13,944 nucleotides of DNA, taken from NCBI RefSeq assembly GCF_002455975.1, contig NZ_DKLM01000060.1:4428-18371 (forward strand), written 5' to 3'. Origin of the DNA: Clostridium sp. UBA6640 (GTDB lineage: Bacteria > Bacillota > Clostridia > Clostridiales > Clostridiaceae). Shown piece by piece: positions 5,736 through 13,173 of this stretch. A program made the position numbers and the translations under genes. Each line of letters starts with the position of its first letter. Positions within the stretch are counted from its first letter, which is position 1. The notes under the pieces are model-generated. The model was given only the letters and a program-made list of their open reading frames with translations, searched no databases and had not been told where the DNA came from.

Positions 5736-6902
5736 TTAAAAATCTACTTTTTCTCCATTAAATGTGCAAGTAAATATTTTTTTCATTTCGTCAACAGAAA
5801 CAGTTCTTGGGTTAGAGCCAGTGCAAGCATCTTGTACTGCATTTTCTGAAATATAATCTACCCATTTATTAAAATCTTCTTCTTTTACACCATATTCTTT
5901 TAATGAAGAAGGTATATCCATAACATCATTTAATTCTCTTATACATTCTGTTAATGCATTTATTAATTCTTCATCATTTTCGCCGCTTAAACCTAAACTT
6001 CTAGCGACATTAGCATATCTTTCACTACAAGCAGTTTTATTAAAATCTATAACATATGGTAAAAATATCGCATTGGCGCATCCATGTGGAATATTAAATA
6101 CTGCACCAGTTTTATGAGCCATTGAATGTGTTATACCTAGTAATGCATTTGTAAATGCCATTCCTGCTAAACATTGTGCTATATGCATTTGTTCTCTAGC
6201 TTTTTTACATCCATCATAAGATCCAAGTATATTCTTCTTTATCATTGTTATTGCTTCCATAGCTAATGGATCAGAAAAATGTGATTTATTAGATGCTACA
6301 TAAGCCTCTATAGCATGAGTTAATGCATCCATTCCAGTATGAGCTACTAGGGTCTTAGGCATAGTCATAGTAAGTTCAGTATCTAGTATAGCTATATCTG
6401 GAGTTATATTATAATCCGCTAATGGATATTTTATTTTCTTTTCATAGTCAGTGATAACAGAGAATGCTGTTACTTCTGTTGCTGTACCACTAGTTGAAGG
6501 TATTGCTACAAATCTAGCTTTATTTCTTAATGTAGGAATAGAAAATGGATCCTTAATATCCTCAAAAGTTAATTCAGGATGCTCATAAAATACCCACATA
6601 GCCTTTGCAGCATCTATTGGTGATCCTCCTCCTATAGAAACAATCCACTCTGGTTCAAAGTTTCTCATCTCTTCTGCACCTTTCATAACTGTTTCAATAG
6701 ATGGATCTGGCTCTACTCCTTCAATTATCTTAACTTCCATATCAGCTTCTTTTAATAGATTTTTAACTTTATCCAAGAAACCAAATTTTTGCATTGAGCT
6801 GCCACCTGTAACTATTATAGCTCTTTTACCTTTTAAAGATTTCAGAACTTCTAATGAGTTTTCACCATAATAGATGTCTCTTGGTAATGTAAATCTGTTC
6901 AT
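5736..6902 (-). CDS. iron-containing (group III) alcohol dehydrogenase, probable butanol/ethanol dehydrogenase
   Basis: Cytosolic Fe-dependent dehydrogenase of 388 residues reducing aldehydes to alcohols with NAD(P)H. It closely resembles clostridial butanol dehydrogenases, opening MNRFTLPRDIYYG. The nucleotide loop GGGSPIDAAKAMW is at 91-103. Iron ligands expected by comparison with FucO are Asp192 and His196 (MDALTHAIEAY), His259 and His273 (THSMAHKTGAVFNIPHG). At the position where NADH-specific FucO has Asp39 this protein has Gly33, which suggests that NADPH is accepted. I chose the ATG at 6900-6902 because GAAAGGGG lies upstream and family members start here; an ATG at 6956 would lack a ribosome site. 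Promoter and Rex operator lie upstream, so repression at low NADH is expected. Chain-length preference cannot be read from sequence. Confidence 0.92.
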   Translation of the reverse strand: MNRFTLPRDIYYGENSLEVLKSLKGKRAIIVTGGSSMQKFGFLDKVKNLLKEADMEVKIIEGVEPDPSIETVMKGAEEMRNFEPEWIVSIGGGSPIDAAKAMWVFYEHPELTFEDIKDPFSIPTLRNKARFVAIPSTSGTATEVTAFSVITDYEKKIKYPLADYNITPDIAILDTELTMTMPKTLVAHTGMDALTHAIEAYVASNKSHFSDPLAMEAITMIKKNILGSYDGCKKAREQMHIAQCLAGMAFTNALLGITHSMAHKTGAVFNIPHGCANAIFLPYVIDFNKTACSERYANVARSLGLSGENDEELINALTECIRELNDVMDIPSSLKEYGVKEEDFNKWVDYISENAVQDACTGSNPRTVSVDEMKKIFTCTFNGEKVDF

Positions 6903-6969
6903 TATTAATCCCCTTTCACAGCTATCCAAAGATAACTGTTCCTCAATAGTATTCATAACTTTCTAAGTA

Positions 6970-6987
6970 TTGATAATAAATTAACAA
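6970..6987. promoter_or_regulatory. Rex operator of adh
   Basis: TTGATAATAAATTAACAA matches the Rex consensus TTGTTAA-N4-TTAACAA at 13 of 14 defined positions. It lies about 7 to 24 bases downstream of the predicted transcription start, so Rex would act as a roadblock. The rex gene is in the same window. Confidence 0.85.
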
Positions 6988-7000
6988 TTTGTACAAGTAT

Positions 7001-7029
7001 ATTGTACTCTTGTTTACATAGTTTTTCAA
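7001..7029 (-). promoter_or_regulatory. adh promoter (sigma-A type)
   Basis: On the minus strand TTGAAA (7024-7029), 17-base spacer, TACAAT (7001-7006). The predicted start is near 6994, leaving a leader of about 90 bases containing the Rex operator. The DNA between 7030 and 7400 is AT-rich and shows nothing else I can support. Confidence 0.8.
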
Positions 7030-7413
7030 GAGATTTTTTAGAAAATTATACCTTTTTATTTACAAATCTATATTATAGATTGTAATGAAGGTAAACCATT
7101 AACAATGTGGCTAATGAACAGTTTAAACCAATATAATTTCAAATTGTATAATGTCGATTTTTAATATAATTTGTCTAAATATATTTTACTGCATTAACCT
7201 CTATAAACAAATTAATTTCATTTTTAATTATAATTATATTATTGTCCTAACTAAAAATACATTTTAAATTTGTTAAAAATTCTCCTAAATAAATTGTCAA
7301 TTTACAATTTATAAATTTAATCTGATATTAAAAATACCAATTATATTTATTAAAATATAGAATACAATATTTGTGAATTTTTATTCATTTAACTATTTTC
7401 TAACATTTATTTA

Positions 7414-7422
7414 TGTTATAAT
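7414..7422 (+). promoter_or_regulatory. extended -10 promoter of the candidate small RNA
   Basis: TGTTATAAT, an extended -10 (TG-N-TATAAT), with no good -35. It overlaps the inverted repeat TAACAT/ATGTTA at 7401-7418, which could be an operator. Confidence 0.55.
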
Positions 7423-7428
7423 GAAGAT

Positions 7429-7511
7429 GCATATTTTTTCATAGATGTCCATTTTGACATCTTAACTTAAGGCTTGATATATTTGTTTTATATCAGCCTT
7501 TTTATTTTTTT
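7429..7511 (+). ncRNA. candidate small RNA with strong terminator
   Basis: About 80 bases with no credible open reading frame, in the long gap between hbd and adh. A first hairpin has arms AGATGTC (7443-7449) and GACATCT (7456-7462). A single-stranded linker follows, then a terminator with arms AAGGCTTGATATA (7469-7481) and TATATCAGCCTT (7489-7500, one bulged T) and a tract of twelve Ts interrupted by one A. An extended -10 promoter sits seven bases before the predicted start. It does not match a riboswitch class I know and no gene follows on the plus strand, so a trans-acting small RNA is the simplest reading. The DNA from 7512 to 7608 holds nothing else I can support. Confidence 0.55.
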
Positions 7512-7608
7512 AGATTAACTCCTAATTTAAAATTCTATTCACATTGCCATACATAATTTTACTACTGAATCTAAAAATGTAAACTATTTTTGTTTATTAT
7601 TTAATTCC

Positions 7609-7670
7609 ATAATAAAAAAGCACCCTTAAAGTAGACAATTTAAAAAAGTCTATTTCATAGAGTACTTTTT
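7609..7670 (-). terminator. terminator of the crt-hbd cluster
   Basis: On the minus strand a 12-base arm (7659-7670) pairs with 7615-7626, including G-U pairs. A nested small stem (TAGAC with GTCTA) lies inside, and the structure is followed by a T-rich tail. It starts 27 bases after the hbd stop. Confidence 0.8.
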
Positions 7671-7696
7671 ATTACAAGTTCATTTTATTTCTTAAA

Positions 7697-8545
7697 TTAT
7701 TTGTTGTAGTTATGGAATCCTCTTCCTGTTTTTCTTCCAAGGTATCCAGCTCTAACATACTTTCTAAGTAAGCTGTGAGCTCTGTATTTAGTATCTCCTG
7801 TTTCTTTATATAATACGTCCATAATTGCTAAGCAAACATCAAGACCTATTAAATCTCCAAGTGCTAGTGGTCCCATTGGATGATTTGCTCCTAACATCAT
7901 AGCCTTGTCTATATCTTCTGCATTTGCTATACCTTCTGCAAATATTCCTACTGCTTCGTTAATCATTGGAACTAATATTCTATTTACAACAAATCCTGGA
8001 GCCTCTGCTACTTCAACTGGCTCTTTTCCCATTGCTAAAGTTAATTCTTTTATAGCATTAAAAGTTTCATCTGAAGTTGCCATTCCTCTTATAATTTCAA
8101 CAAGCTTCATTACTGTAGCTGGGTTAAAGAAATGCATTCCTATAACTTTATCAGGTCTATTTGTTGCAACAGCAACTTCTGTAATTGAAAGAGATGAAGT
8201 GTTAGTAGCTAATATAGCTTCTGGCTTGCATATTTTATCTAACTCTCCAAATATTTGTTTTTTAATTTCCATGTTTTCTACAGCAGCTTCAACAACTAAA
8301 TCAACATCATCTAATAAATTCATATCTGTTGTTCCACTTATTCTTGACAATATGTCTTCAGCTTTTTCAGCAGTTATTTTTTCTTTAGAAACTAATTTGT
8401 CTAAGCTCTTTTTAATTCCAGCTATTCCTTTTGACACAAATTCGTCCTTAATATCTCTTATTATAACTTCATATCCTTTTGTAGCAAAAGCTTGAGCTAT
8501 ACCAGAACCCATAGTTCCAGCACCAAGAACACATATTTTTTTCAT
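7697..8545 (-). CDS. hbd: 3-hydroxybutyryl-CoA dehydrogenase
   Basis: Cytosolic enzyme of 282 residues reducing acetoacetyl-CoA to (S)-3-hydroxybutyryl-CoA with NAD(P)H, the step before crotonase. The N-terminal Rossmann domain shows VLGAGTMGSGIA (6-17). Residues known to matter in this family are all present: Ser117, the catalytic pair His138 (GMHFFNPA) and Glu150, and Asn188 (FVVNRI). The C-terminal helical domain has HPMGPLALGDLIGLDV. The length matches the clostridial enzyme. Start ATG with AGGAGG eight bases upstream. Unlike the tightly spaced genes before it, it is separated from etfA by 385 bp, so it may have its own promoter or a processed transcript as well as operon read-through. 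Confidence 0.96.
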   Translation of the reverse strand: MKKICVLGAGTMGSGIAQAFATKGYEVIIRDIKDEFVSKGIAGIKKSLDKLVSKEKITAEKAEDILSRISGTTDMNLLDDVDLVVEAAVENMEIKKQIFGELDKICKPEAILATNTSSLSITEVAVATNRPDKVIGMHFFNPATVMKLVEIIRGMATSDETFNAIKELTLAMGKEPVEVAEAPGFVVNRILVPMINEAVGIFAEGIANAEDIDKAMMLGANHPMGPLALGDLIGLDVCLAIMDVLYKETGDTKYRAHSLLRKYVRAGYLGRKTGRGFHNYNK

Positions 8546-8690
8546 ACCAAATACCTCCTAAGTATTAACTCTATGACCATGTTTTAAAATAGCTTTATGC
8601 TAATGAATAACAATGATTTATAGATAAAATAAATACGAAATTTTCTAATTATTTATTATAATCCTTAATTCCTCATTAGCTGAAAATTAA

Positions 8691-8719
8691 TACATAGTTT
8701 TATTTTAAAACATTGTCAA
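8691..8719 (-). promoter_or_regulatory. possible internal promoter of hbd
   Basis: On the minus strand a perfect TTGACA (8714-8719) is followed after 17 bases by TATGTA (8691-8696), a poor -10. It lies just downstream of the strong hairpin at 8737-8762 and about 145 bases before the hbd start. Confidence 0.35.
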
Positions 8720-8736
8720 AGTTATATATTCACATA

Positions 8737-8762
8737 TACCCCAATGCTTTTGCATTGGGGTA
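8737..8762. repeat. strong GC-rich stem-loop in the etfA-hbd gap
   Basis: Perfect 11-bp stem (TACCCCAATGC 8737-8747, GCATTGGGGTA 8752-8762) with a four-base loop. Neither strand has a T run after it, so it is not a standard terminator. It may protect or define an RNA end between etfA and hbd. Confidence 0.8.
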
Positions 8763-8879
8763 ATGTAAAAAACTTAATTTAAATATGGTGTCATCATAAA
8801 CCAAATAAGTTAACAATATTATATCATACTTGTAAGACATTATGACTATTTTTTTCACTATGCCCAAAATTTTATTTAA

Positions 8880-8911
8880 GAGAACTAAGCTAAATATTTA
8901 ACTTAGCTCTC
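8880..8911 (-). terminator. weak stem-loop after etfA, possible attenuator
   Basis: On the minus strand GAGAGCTAAG and CTTAGTTCTC form ten pairs (one G-U) 20 bases beyond the etfA stop. The following bases, TTAAATAAAATTTT, are a poor U tract. Partial termination is plausible and would lower hbd expression relative to etfA unless the internal promoter is used. Confidence 0.45.
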
Positions 8912-8930
8912 AAAACTATCAATAAATTTA

Positions 8931-9935
8931 TTATTTTTCCATTGCTTTAAATTGAGCTACCATTTCTGGAACAATCTTTTGGAAATCTCCAACTAATGCT
9001 ACGTCAGCAGCTTTCATGATTGGAGCATCTGCATCTTTGTTTATAGCAATTATATAGTTACTATCTTGCATACCAGCTAAATGCTGAATAGCTCCTGATA
9101 TACCACAAGCAACATATACTGTTGGTCTTACAGTTTTTCCTGTTTGACCTACTTGAACTGCTTTATCTACCCAACCGTTATCAACAGCAGCTCTTGAACC
9201 AGCAACTGATCCACCTAGTGCTTCTGCAAGTTCTTTTAACATAGCGAAGTTTTCTTTTGAACCTACTCCTCTACCACCTGATACTATAATATCAGCTTCG
9301 ATTATATCTTCAACTTCTTTAACTATTTTCTTAACTTCTAGAACTTTAGTTCTGATGTCTGAAGCAGTTAATTCAAAGTTGGCTTTTTCAACAACAGCAG
9401 CTTTTGAATCGTCTTTTGCAAGTTTCTCGAAAACTCCTGGTCTTACAGTTGACATTTGTGGTCTATTATCTCCACAAACGATTGTAGCCATTAAGTTTCC
9501 ACCGAAAGCTGGTCTTGTCATCATTAAGTTGTTGTTTTCTGGATCTATATCAAGTGCTGTACAGTCAGCAGTTAATCCTGTTGAAAGTTTAGCTGCAACT
9601 CTTGGTCCTAAATCTCTTCCAATGTAAGTTGCTCCTATGAATATTATTTCTGGTTTATGAGCATTAGCAAGATCAGCTATAACTTTAGCGTATCCATCAG
9701 TTGAATAGTGTGCTAATTCTTCTTTATCAGCTAATAATACTTTATCAGCTCCGAATGCTGCTAATTCTTTAGACATTCCTTCTACGTTATGTCCAATAAG
9801 TAATGCTGTAAGCTCTACTCCTAATTTATCAGCGATTTCTCTACCTTTTCCTAAAAGTTCTAGTGAAACCTTTTGTAATTCTCCGTCTCTTTGCTCAGCA
9901 AAGACCCAAACACCTTTGTAATCTGCTATATTCAT
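8931..9935 (-). CDS. etfA: electron transfer flavoprotein alpha subunit
   Basis: FAD-binding subunit (334 residues) of the Etf that works with butyryl-CoA dehydrogenase. In clostridia the Bcd-EtfAB complex is known to bifurcate electrons from NADH to crotonyl-CoA and ferredoxin. The C-terminal FAD domain shows SGGRGVGS (219-226), SRAAVD (247-252), VGQTGKTV (262-269), GISGAIQH (278-285) and NKDADAPI (299-306). The N terminus is the plain EtfA domain, with no added ferredoxin module as found in some paralogues. GGAGG lies upstream of the ATG. It is 19 bases from etfB, so the two are cotranscribed. Bifurcation itself is inferred from the operon and family, not from sequence alone. Confidence 0.95.
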   Translation of the reverse strand: MNIADYKGVWVFAEQRDGELQKVSLELLGKGREIADKLGVELTALLIGHNVEGMSKELAAFGADKVLLADKEELAHYSTDGYAKVIADLANAHKPEIIFIGATYIGRDLGPRVAAKLSTGLTADCTALDIDPENNNLMMTRPAFGGNLMATIVCGDNRPQMSTVRPGVFEKLAKDDSKAAVVEKANFELTASDIRTKVLEVKKIVKEVEDIIEADIIVSGGRGVGSKENFAMLKELAEALGGSVAGSRAAVDNGWVDKAVQVGQTGKTVRPTVYVACGISGAIQHLAGMQDSNYIIAINKDADAPIMKAADVALVGDFQKIVPEMVAQFKAMEK

Positions 9936-9954
9936 TGTAATTCCCTCCTACCTA

Positions 9955-10734
9955 CTAAATAAAGTGATTTTCTTTTAGTTTAGCTAGTGCAATTGAAGCT
10001 GCTTCTTTTGGTGCTACATTTATAACTTCACCTTGTCCTTTAGCTTCTTTAGCCCAAGATCTCTTAACCTTTGTAGGTGAACCTTTTAATCCAAGAAGGG
10101 CTACATCTACATCTATATCTTTAACAGTCCAAACTTTTACTTCTTTATCTTTTAATGCAAATATGTTTTTAACGTTCATGTATCTTGGCTCATTTAAAGT
10201 TTCTATTGCAGTTAATAGAACTGGAGTTTGAACTTTTATATATTCATATCCATCTTCCCAAGCTCTTCTAACTTTTAATCCATCAGCTTCTACTTCAACT
10301 TCCTCAACGTAAGTTATTTGTGGTAAGTCTAAGTGCTCAGCAATTTCTGGTCCAACTTGAGCTGTATCTCCATCTATTGCTTGTCTTCCTGCGAAGATTA
10401 TATCGTAATCTAATTGTTTTATTGTAGCTGCTAATGCATGAGAAGTAGCTAGTGTATCTGCTCCTGCGAAAGCTCTATCTGTAACTAATATAGCTTCATC
10501 AGCACCCATAGCTAATGCTTCTTCTAGTGCTTTTTGAGCTTGTGGTGGTCCCATTGTTACTACTGTAACGTGAGCACCTTTCTCATCTTTTAATCTTATT
10601 GCTTCTTCTAAAGCATTTTTATCATCTGGGTTTATTATTGAAGGAACACCATCTCTTATAAGAGTTCCTGTCTTTGGATCTATTTTAACTTCAGTTGTAT
10701 CTGGAACTTGTTTCATACAAACAACTATTTTCAT
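9955..10734 (-). CDS. etfB: electron transfer flavoprotein beta subunit
   Basis: Beta subunit (259 residues) of the same Etf. In bifurcating systems it carries the second FAD at which NADH delivers its electrons; in ordinary Etfs this site holds AMP. Visible are MKIVVCMKQVPDT at the N terminus, GADTLATS (91-98) and the nucleotide-binding GRQAIDGDTAQVGPE (116-130). The C-terminal arm that wraps around EtfA is present. The length is typical. A GGAGGGAAATTACG stretch precedes the ATG. Spacing is 13 bases from bcd and 19 to etfA. Confidence 0.95.
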   Translation of the reverse strand: MKIVVCMKQVPDTTEVKIDPKTGTLIRDGVPSIINPDDKNALEEAIRLKDEKGAHVTVVTMGPPQAQKALEEALAMGADEAILVTDRAFAGADTLATSHALAATIKQLDYDIIFAGRQAIDGDTAQVGPEIAEHLDLPQITYVEEVEVEADGLKVRRAWEDGYEYIKVQTPVLLTAIETLNEPRYMNVKNIFALKDKEVKVWTVKDIDVDVALLGLKGSPTKVKRSWAKEAKGQGEVINVAPKEAASIALAKLKENHFI

Positions 10735-10747
10735 CGTAATTTCCCTC

Positions 10748-11887
10748 CTACTTTAAGATGTTTCCTGCGATAACCATTCTTTGAACTTCAGAAGTTCCTT
10801 CATAAATCTCAGTTATCTTAGCATCTCTCATCATTCTTTCAACTGGGTACTCTTTAGTGTAACCATATCCGCCAAATATTTGAACAGCTTTAGTAGTAAC
10901 TTCCATAGCTACTTCTGATGCAAATAATTTAGCTCTTGCAGCGTCTACTGTATATGGTAATTTATTATCTTTTCTGTAAGCAGCTTTATAAACTAATAGT
11001 CTAGCAGCTTCAACTTTAACGTCCATTTCAGCAACCATCCATTGTAATCCTTGGAATGCTGCAAGTGGTTTTCCAAATTGTTTTCTTTCTTTCATATAAG
11101 CAACAGCTTCATCTAAAGCACCTTGAGCTATTCCTAATGCTTGAGCAGCTATACCAATTCTTCCTCCATCAAGAGTTTTCATTGCTATACCAAAGCCTTT
11201 TCCTTCTTTTCCTAGTAAGTTCTCTTTTGGAACTACACAGTTTTCAAATACAAGCTCAGTTGTTGAAGAAGCTCTTATTCCTAGTTTTTCCTCAACTTTA
11301 CCTATTGAGAATCCTGGGAAATCTTTTTCAACTATAAATGCTGATATTCCTCTTGTTCCTTGTGATTTATCAGTCATAGCAAATACTACAAAAGTGTCAG
11401 CAACTCCACCGTTAGTGATGAATATTTTTGAACCATTTAATATATAGTTATCTCCATCTAAGTAAGCTGTTGTTTGTTGTCCAGAAGCATCTGTTCCTGC
11501 ATTAGGCTCAGTTAAACCGAATGCACCGATTTTTTCTCCTTTAGCTAATGGCACTAAGTACTTTTCTTTTTGAGCTGGAGTTCCAAAAGCATCTATTGGA
11601 GCAGCACATAATGAAGTATGAGCTGAAACTATAACTCCTGTAGTTCCGCAAACTCTTGATAATTCTTCTACTGTTATAGCATAAGATATGCTATCTCCAC
11701 CTGCTCCACCGAATTCAGTAGAAAAAGGAATTCCCATCATATGGTATCTAGCCATTTTTTCTACATTTTCCATTGGAAATCTTTCAGTTACATCTATTTC
11801 AGCGGCGATAGGCTTCACTTCATTTTCAGCGAATTCCCTTACCATTTGTTTTACAAATTCTTGTTCCTTAGTTAAAGAAAAATTCAT
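10748..11887 (-). CDS. bcd: butyryl-CoA dehydrogenase
   Basis: Acyl-CoA dehydrogenase of 379 residues reducing crotonyl-CoA to butyryl-CoA, the energy-conserving step of butyrate formation when complexed with EtfAB. The FAD/substrate loop FGLTEPNAGTDASG is at 123-136, and the second signature GGYGYTKEYPVERMMRD is near 338-354. The catalytic base of short-chain members is Glu363 in IYEGTSEVQR. AGGAGG lies upstream of the ATG. The gene is 44 bases after crt and 13 before etfB. Alternative acyl-CoA substrates are possible, but the neighbours fix the butyrate role. Confidence 0.96.
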   Translation of the reverse strand: MNFSLTKEQEFVKQMVREFAENEVKPIAAEIDVTERFPMENVEKMARYHMMGIPFSTEFGGAGGDSISYAITVEELSRVCGTTGVIVSAHTSLCAAPIDAFGTPAQKEKYLVPLAKGEKIGAFGLTEPNAGTDASGQQTTAYLDGDNYILNGSKIFITNGGVADTFVVFAMTDKSQGTRGISAFIVEKDFPGFSIGKVEEKLGIRASSTTELVFENCVVPKENLLGKEGKGFGIAMKTLDGGRIGIAAQALGIAQGALDEAVAYMKERKQFGKPLAAFQGLQWMVAEMDVKVEAARLLVYKAAYRKDNKLPYTVDAARAKLFASEVAMEVTTKAVQIFGGYGYTKEYPVERMMRDAKITEIYEGTSEVQRMVIAGNILK

Positions 11888-11931
11888 TTCCTATTCCTCC
11901 TATAATTTATAATATCAAGGGATTTTTATTT

Positions 11932-12711
11932 CTATTTATTTTTAAAGGCTTTATCTCTTTTTTCTATGAAAGCTGCCATACCTTCCTTTTGGTCCTCTGT
12001 ACTAAAACAAAGTCCAAATACTTGAGCTTCATACATAAGAGCGTTATCTATGTCCATTTGCATACCTTTATTTATAGCATCTTTGCAAAGCTTAACTGCT
12101 ATTGGAGCATTGCTTGCAATCTTTTTAGCCATATTAGTTGCTTCTTCAAGTAACTGTTCTGGCTCAACAACTTTGTTTACTAATCCAATTCTTAAAGCTT
12201 CCTCTGCATTAATTAGGTCTCCTGTGAAAATCAATTCCTTAGCTTTGCCCTCTCCCACAAGTCTAGCCAGTCTTTGAGTCCCTCCAAATCCAGGAGTTAT
12301 TCCTAATCCAACCTCTGGTTGTCCAAATTTAGCTTTTGATGAAGCTATTCTTATATCTGCGGCCATAGATAGCTCGCAACCTCCACCTAATGCAAATCCG
12401 TTAACAGCAGCTATAATTGGTTTTTCTAAAGTTTCTATTCTTCTAAAAACTTTATTTCCTAATATTCCAAACTGTCTTCCCTCAAGTGAATTTAGTCCTT
12501 TCATTTCAGAAATATCTGCTCCTGCAACGAAAGCTTTTCCTTCTCCTGTTAACACAACAGTATAAATTTCAGCGTCATTTTCAATTAATTCAATAGCGTT
12601 ATCTAATTCTTTTAAAGTTTCTGAATTTAAAGCATTTAAAGCTTTCGGTCTGTTAAGCTTAACAAAAGCAATATTACCCTCTTTTTCAAGGATAATGTTT
12701 TTAAATTCCAT
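11932..12711 (-). CDS. crt: 3-hydroxybutyryl-CoA dehydratase (crotonase)
   Basis: Crotonase-fold enzyme of 259 residues dehydrating 3-hydroxybutyryl-CoA to crotonyl-CoA in the cytosol. The oxyanion-hole segment is FVAGADI (61-67). The two catalytic glutamates are Glu113 (ALGGGCELS) and Glu133 (FGQPEVGLG), followed by ITPGFGGTQRL. I chose the ATG at 12709-12711 because GGGGAGATGGAG lies just upstream and family members begin MEFKNI or similar. A longer reading from 12753 would start four bases from the Rex operator without a ribosome site. It is the first gene of the cluster, behind a consensus promoter and a Rex operator, so NADH-dependent derepression is expected. Confidence 0.96.
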   Translation of the reverse strand: MEFKNIILEKEGNIAFVKLNRPKALNALNSETLKELDNAIELIENDAEIYTVVLTGEGKAFVAGADISEMKGLNSLEGRQFGILGNKVFRRIETLEKPIIAAVNGFALGGGCELSMAADIRIASSKAKFGQPEVGLGITPGFGGTQRLARLVGEGKAKELIFTGDLINAEEALRIGLVNKVVEPEQLLEEATNMAKKIASNAPIAVKLCKDAINKGMQMDIDNALMYEAQVFGLCFSTEDQKEGMAAFIEKRDKAFKNK

Positions 12712-12756
12712 AACTCCATCTCCCCATGAATTATTTCTTTTCATCTCTTGCATAAT

Positions 12757-12774
12757 TTGTTAATATTCTAACAA
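12757..12774. promoter_or_regulatory. Rex operator of the crt cluster
   Basis: TTGTTAATATTCTAACAA matches TTGTTAA-N4-TTAACAA at 13 of 14 positions. It lies about 35 to 52 bases downstream of the predicted transcription start and about 45 bases before the crt start codon, again a roadblock position as at adh. Confidence 0.88.
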
Positions 12775-12786
12775 ATCAAGACAAAA

Positions 12787-12813
12787 TGATTGAAGCACTC
12801 AATGCCTCAATCA
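12787..12813. promoter_or_regulatory. inverted repeat across the crt transcription start
   Basis: Eleven-base arms (12787-12797 and 12803-12813, one G-U if RNA) around a five-base centre. It starts two bases after the -10, so the predicted start lies inside the first arm. It may act as a DNA operator or, in part, as a 5' mRNA stem. Confidence 0.6.
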
Positions 12814-12815
12814 CT

Positions 12816-12844
12816 ATTATATTATGTCTTGCAAACTTTTTCAA
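12816..12844 (-). promoter_or_regulatory. promoter of the crt-bcd-etfB-etfA-hbd cluster
   Basis: On the minus strand TTGAAA (12839-12844), 17-base spacer, perfect TATAAT (12816-12821). The adh promoter has the same -35 and spacing. Confidence 0.88.
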
Positions 12845-12892
12845 TATAAATCATGAAATTTATCTAAATATTAAAAATCATACATGGTCATT

Positions 12893-12910
12893 AAATTCGT
12901 ATTCGAATTT
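12893..12910. promoter_or_regulatory. palindrome upstream of the crt promoter
   Basis: Perfect 7-bp arms AAATTCG (12893-12899) and CGAATTT (12904-12910) separated by four bases, about 50 bases upstream of the crt -35. The size and symmetry fit a dimeric regulator site; no regulator is identified. The remaining DNA between 12911 and 13076 is AT-rich with nothing I can support. Confidence 0.35.
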
Positions 12911-13076
12911 TATTAAAATTTTATATAAATTTAAAATGAAAGTTTTGTTCATTTTTTCCAAATGCTTTATATTTTATATGTATTCTAATTATTACTTATA
13001 TACTTAATTCTATTTTAGATTGTTAATTAATCATAATAACTAAAGTTAGATAATTTTAAAAAATATCTCATAAATG

Positions 13077-13114
13077 AAAAATTGTGGATGAAATTAACTT
13101 CATCCACAATTTTT
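13077..13114. terminator. bidirectional terminator downstream of rex
   Basis: Perfect 16-bp stem (13077-13092 with 13099-13114) and a six-base loop, with A and T tracts at the ends on both strands. It separates rex from the crt cluster, so the two are distinct transcription units. Confidence 0.9.
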
Positions 13115-13173
13115 TATAAATATTATTTTAATTTCTTATTTTTCTAGGAAAATTCCACAATTATGAGCTAAAA

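Noticed and set aside
7096..7113. Second Rex box upstream of adh
   Set aside because: Only one half-site (TTGTTAA on the minus strand) fits; the other half matches poorly.
7905..8495. 196-codon plus-strand open frame opposite hbd
   Set aside because: Long but fully antisense to hbd, whose catalytic residues are all intact; the product is Ser/Ile/Ala-rich without any motif.
9355..12277. Short plus-strand open frames at 9355-9627, 11056-11337, 11688-11912 and 12050-12277
   Set aside because: All are shadows opposite etfA, bcd and crt.
12712..12753. N-terminal extension of crt from an upstream ATG
   Set aside because: No ribosome site before it, the Rex operator sits there instead, and the internal ATG has a good ribosome site and the family's usual N terminus. 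The same reasoning removes the extension of adh to 6956.
12786..13007. 73-codon plus-strand open frame upstream of crt
   Set aside because: It overlaps the crt promoter and the start-site dyad, has no ribosome site, and its Ile/Phe/Tyr/Asn-rich product is what random AT-rich DNA gives.
13147..13163. Remnant of a family-1 repeat after rex
   Set aside because: Only about 15 bases (GAAAATTCCACAATT) match, without hairpins or heptads; chance cannot be excluded in AT-rich DNA.
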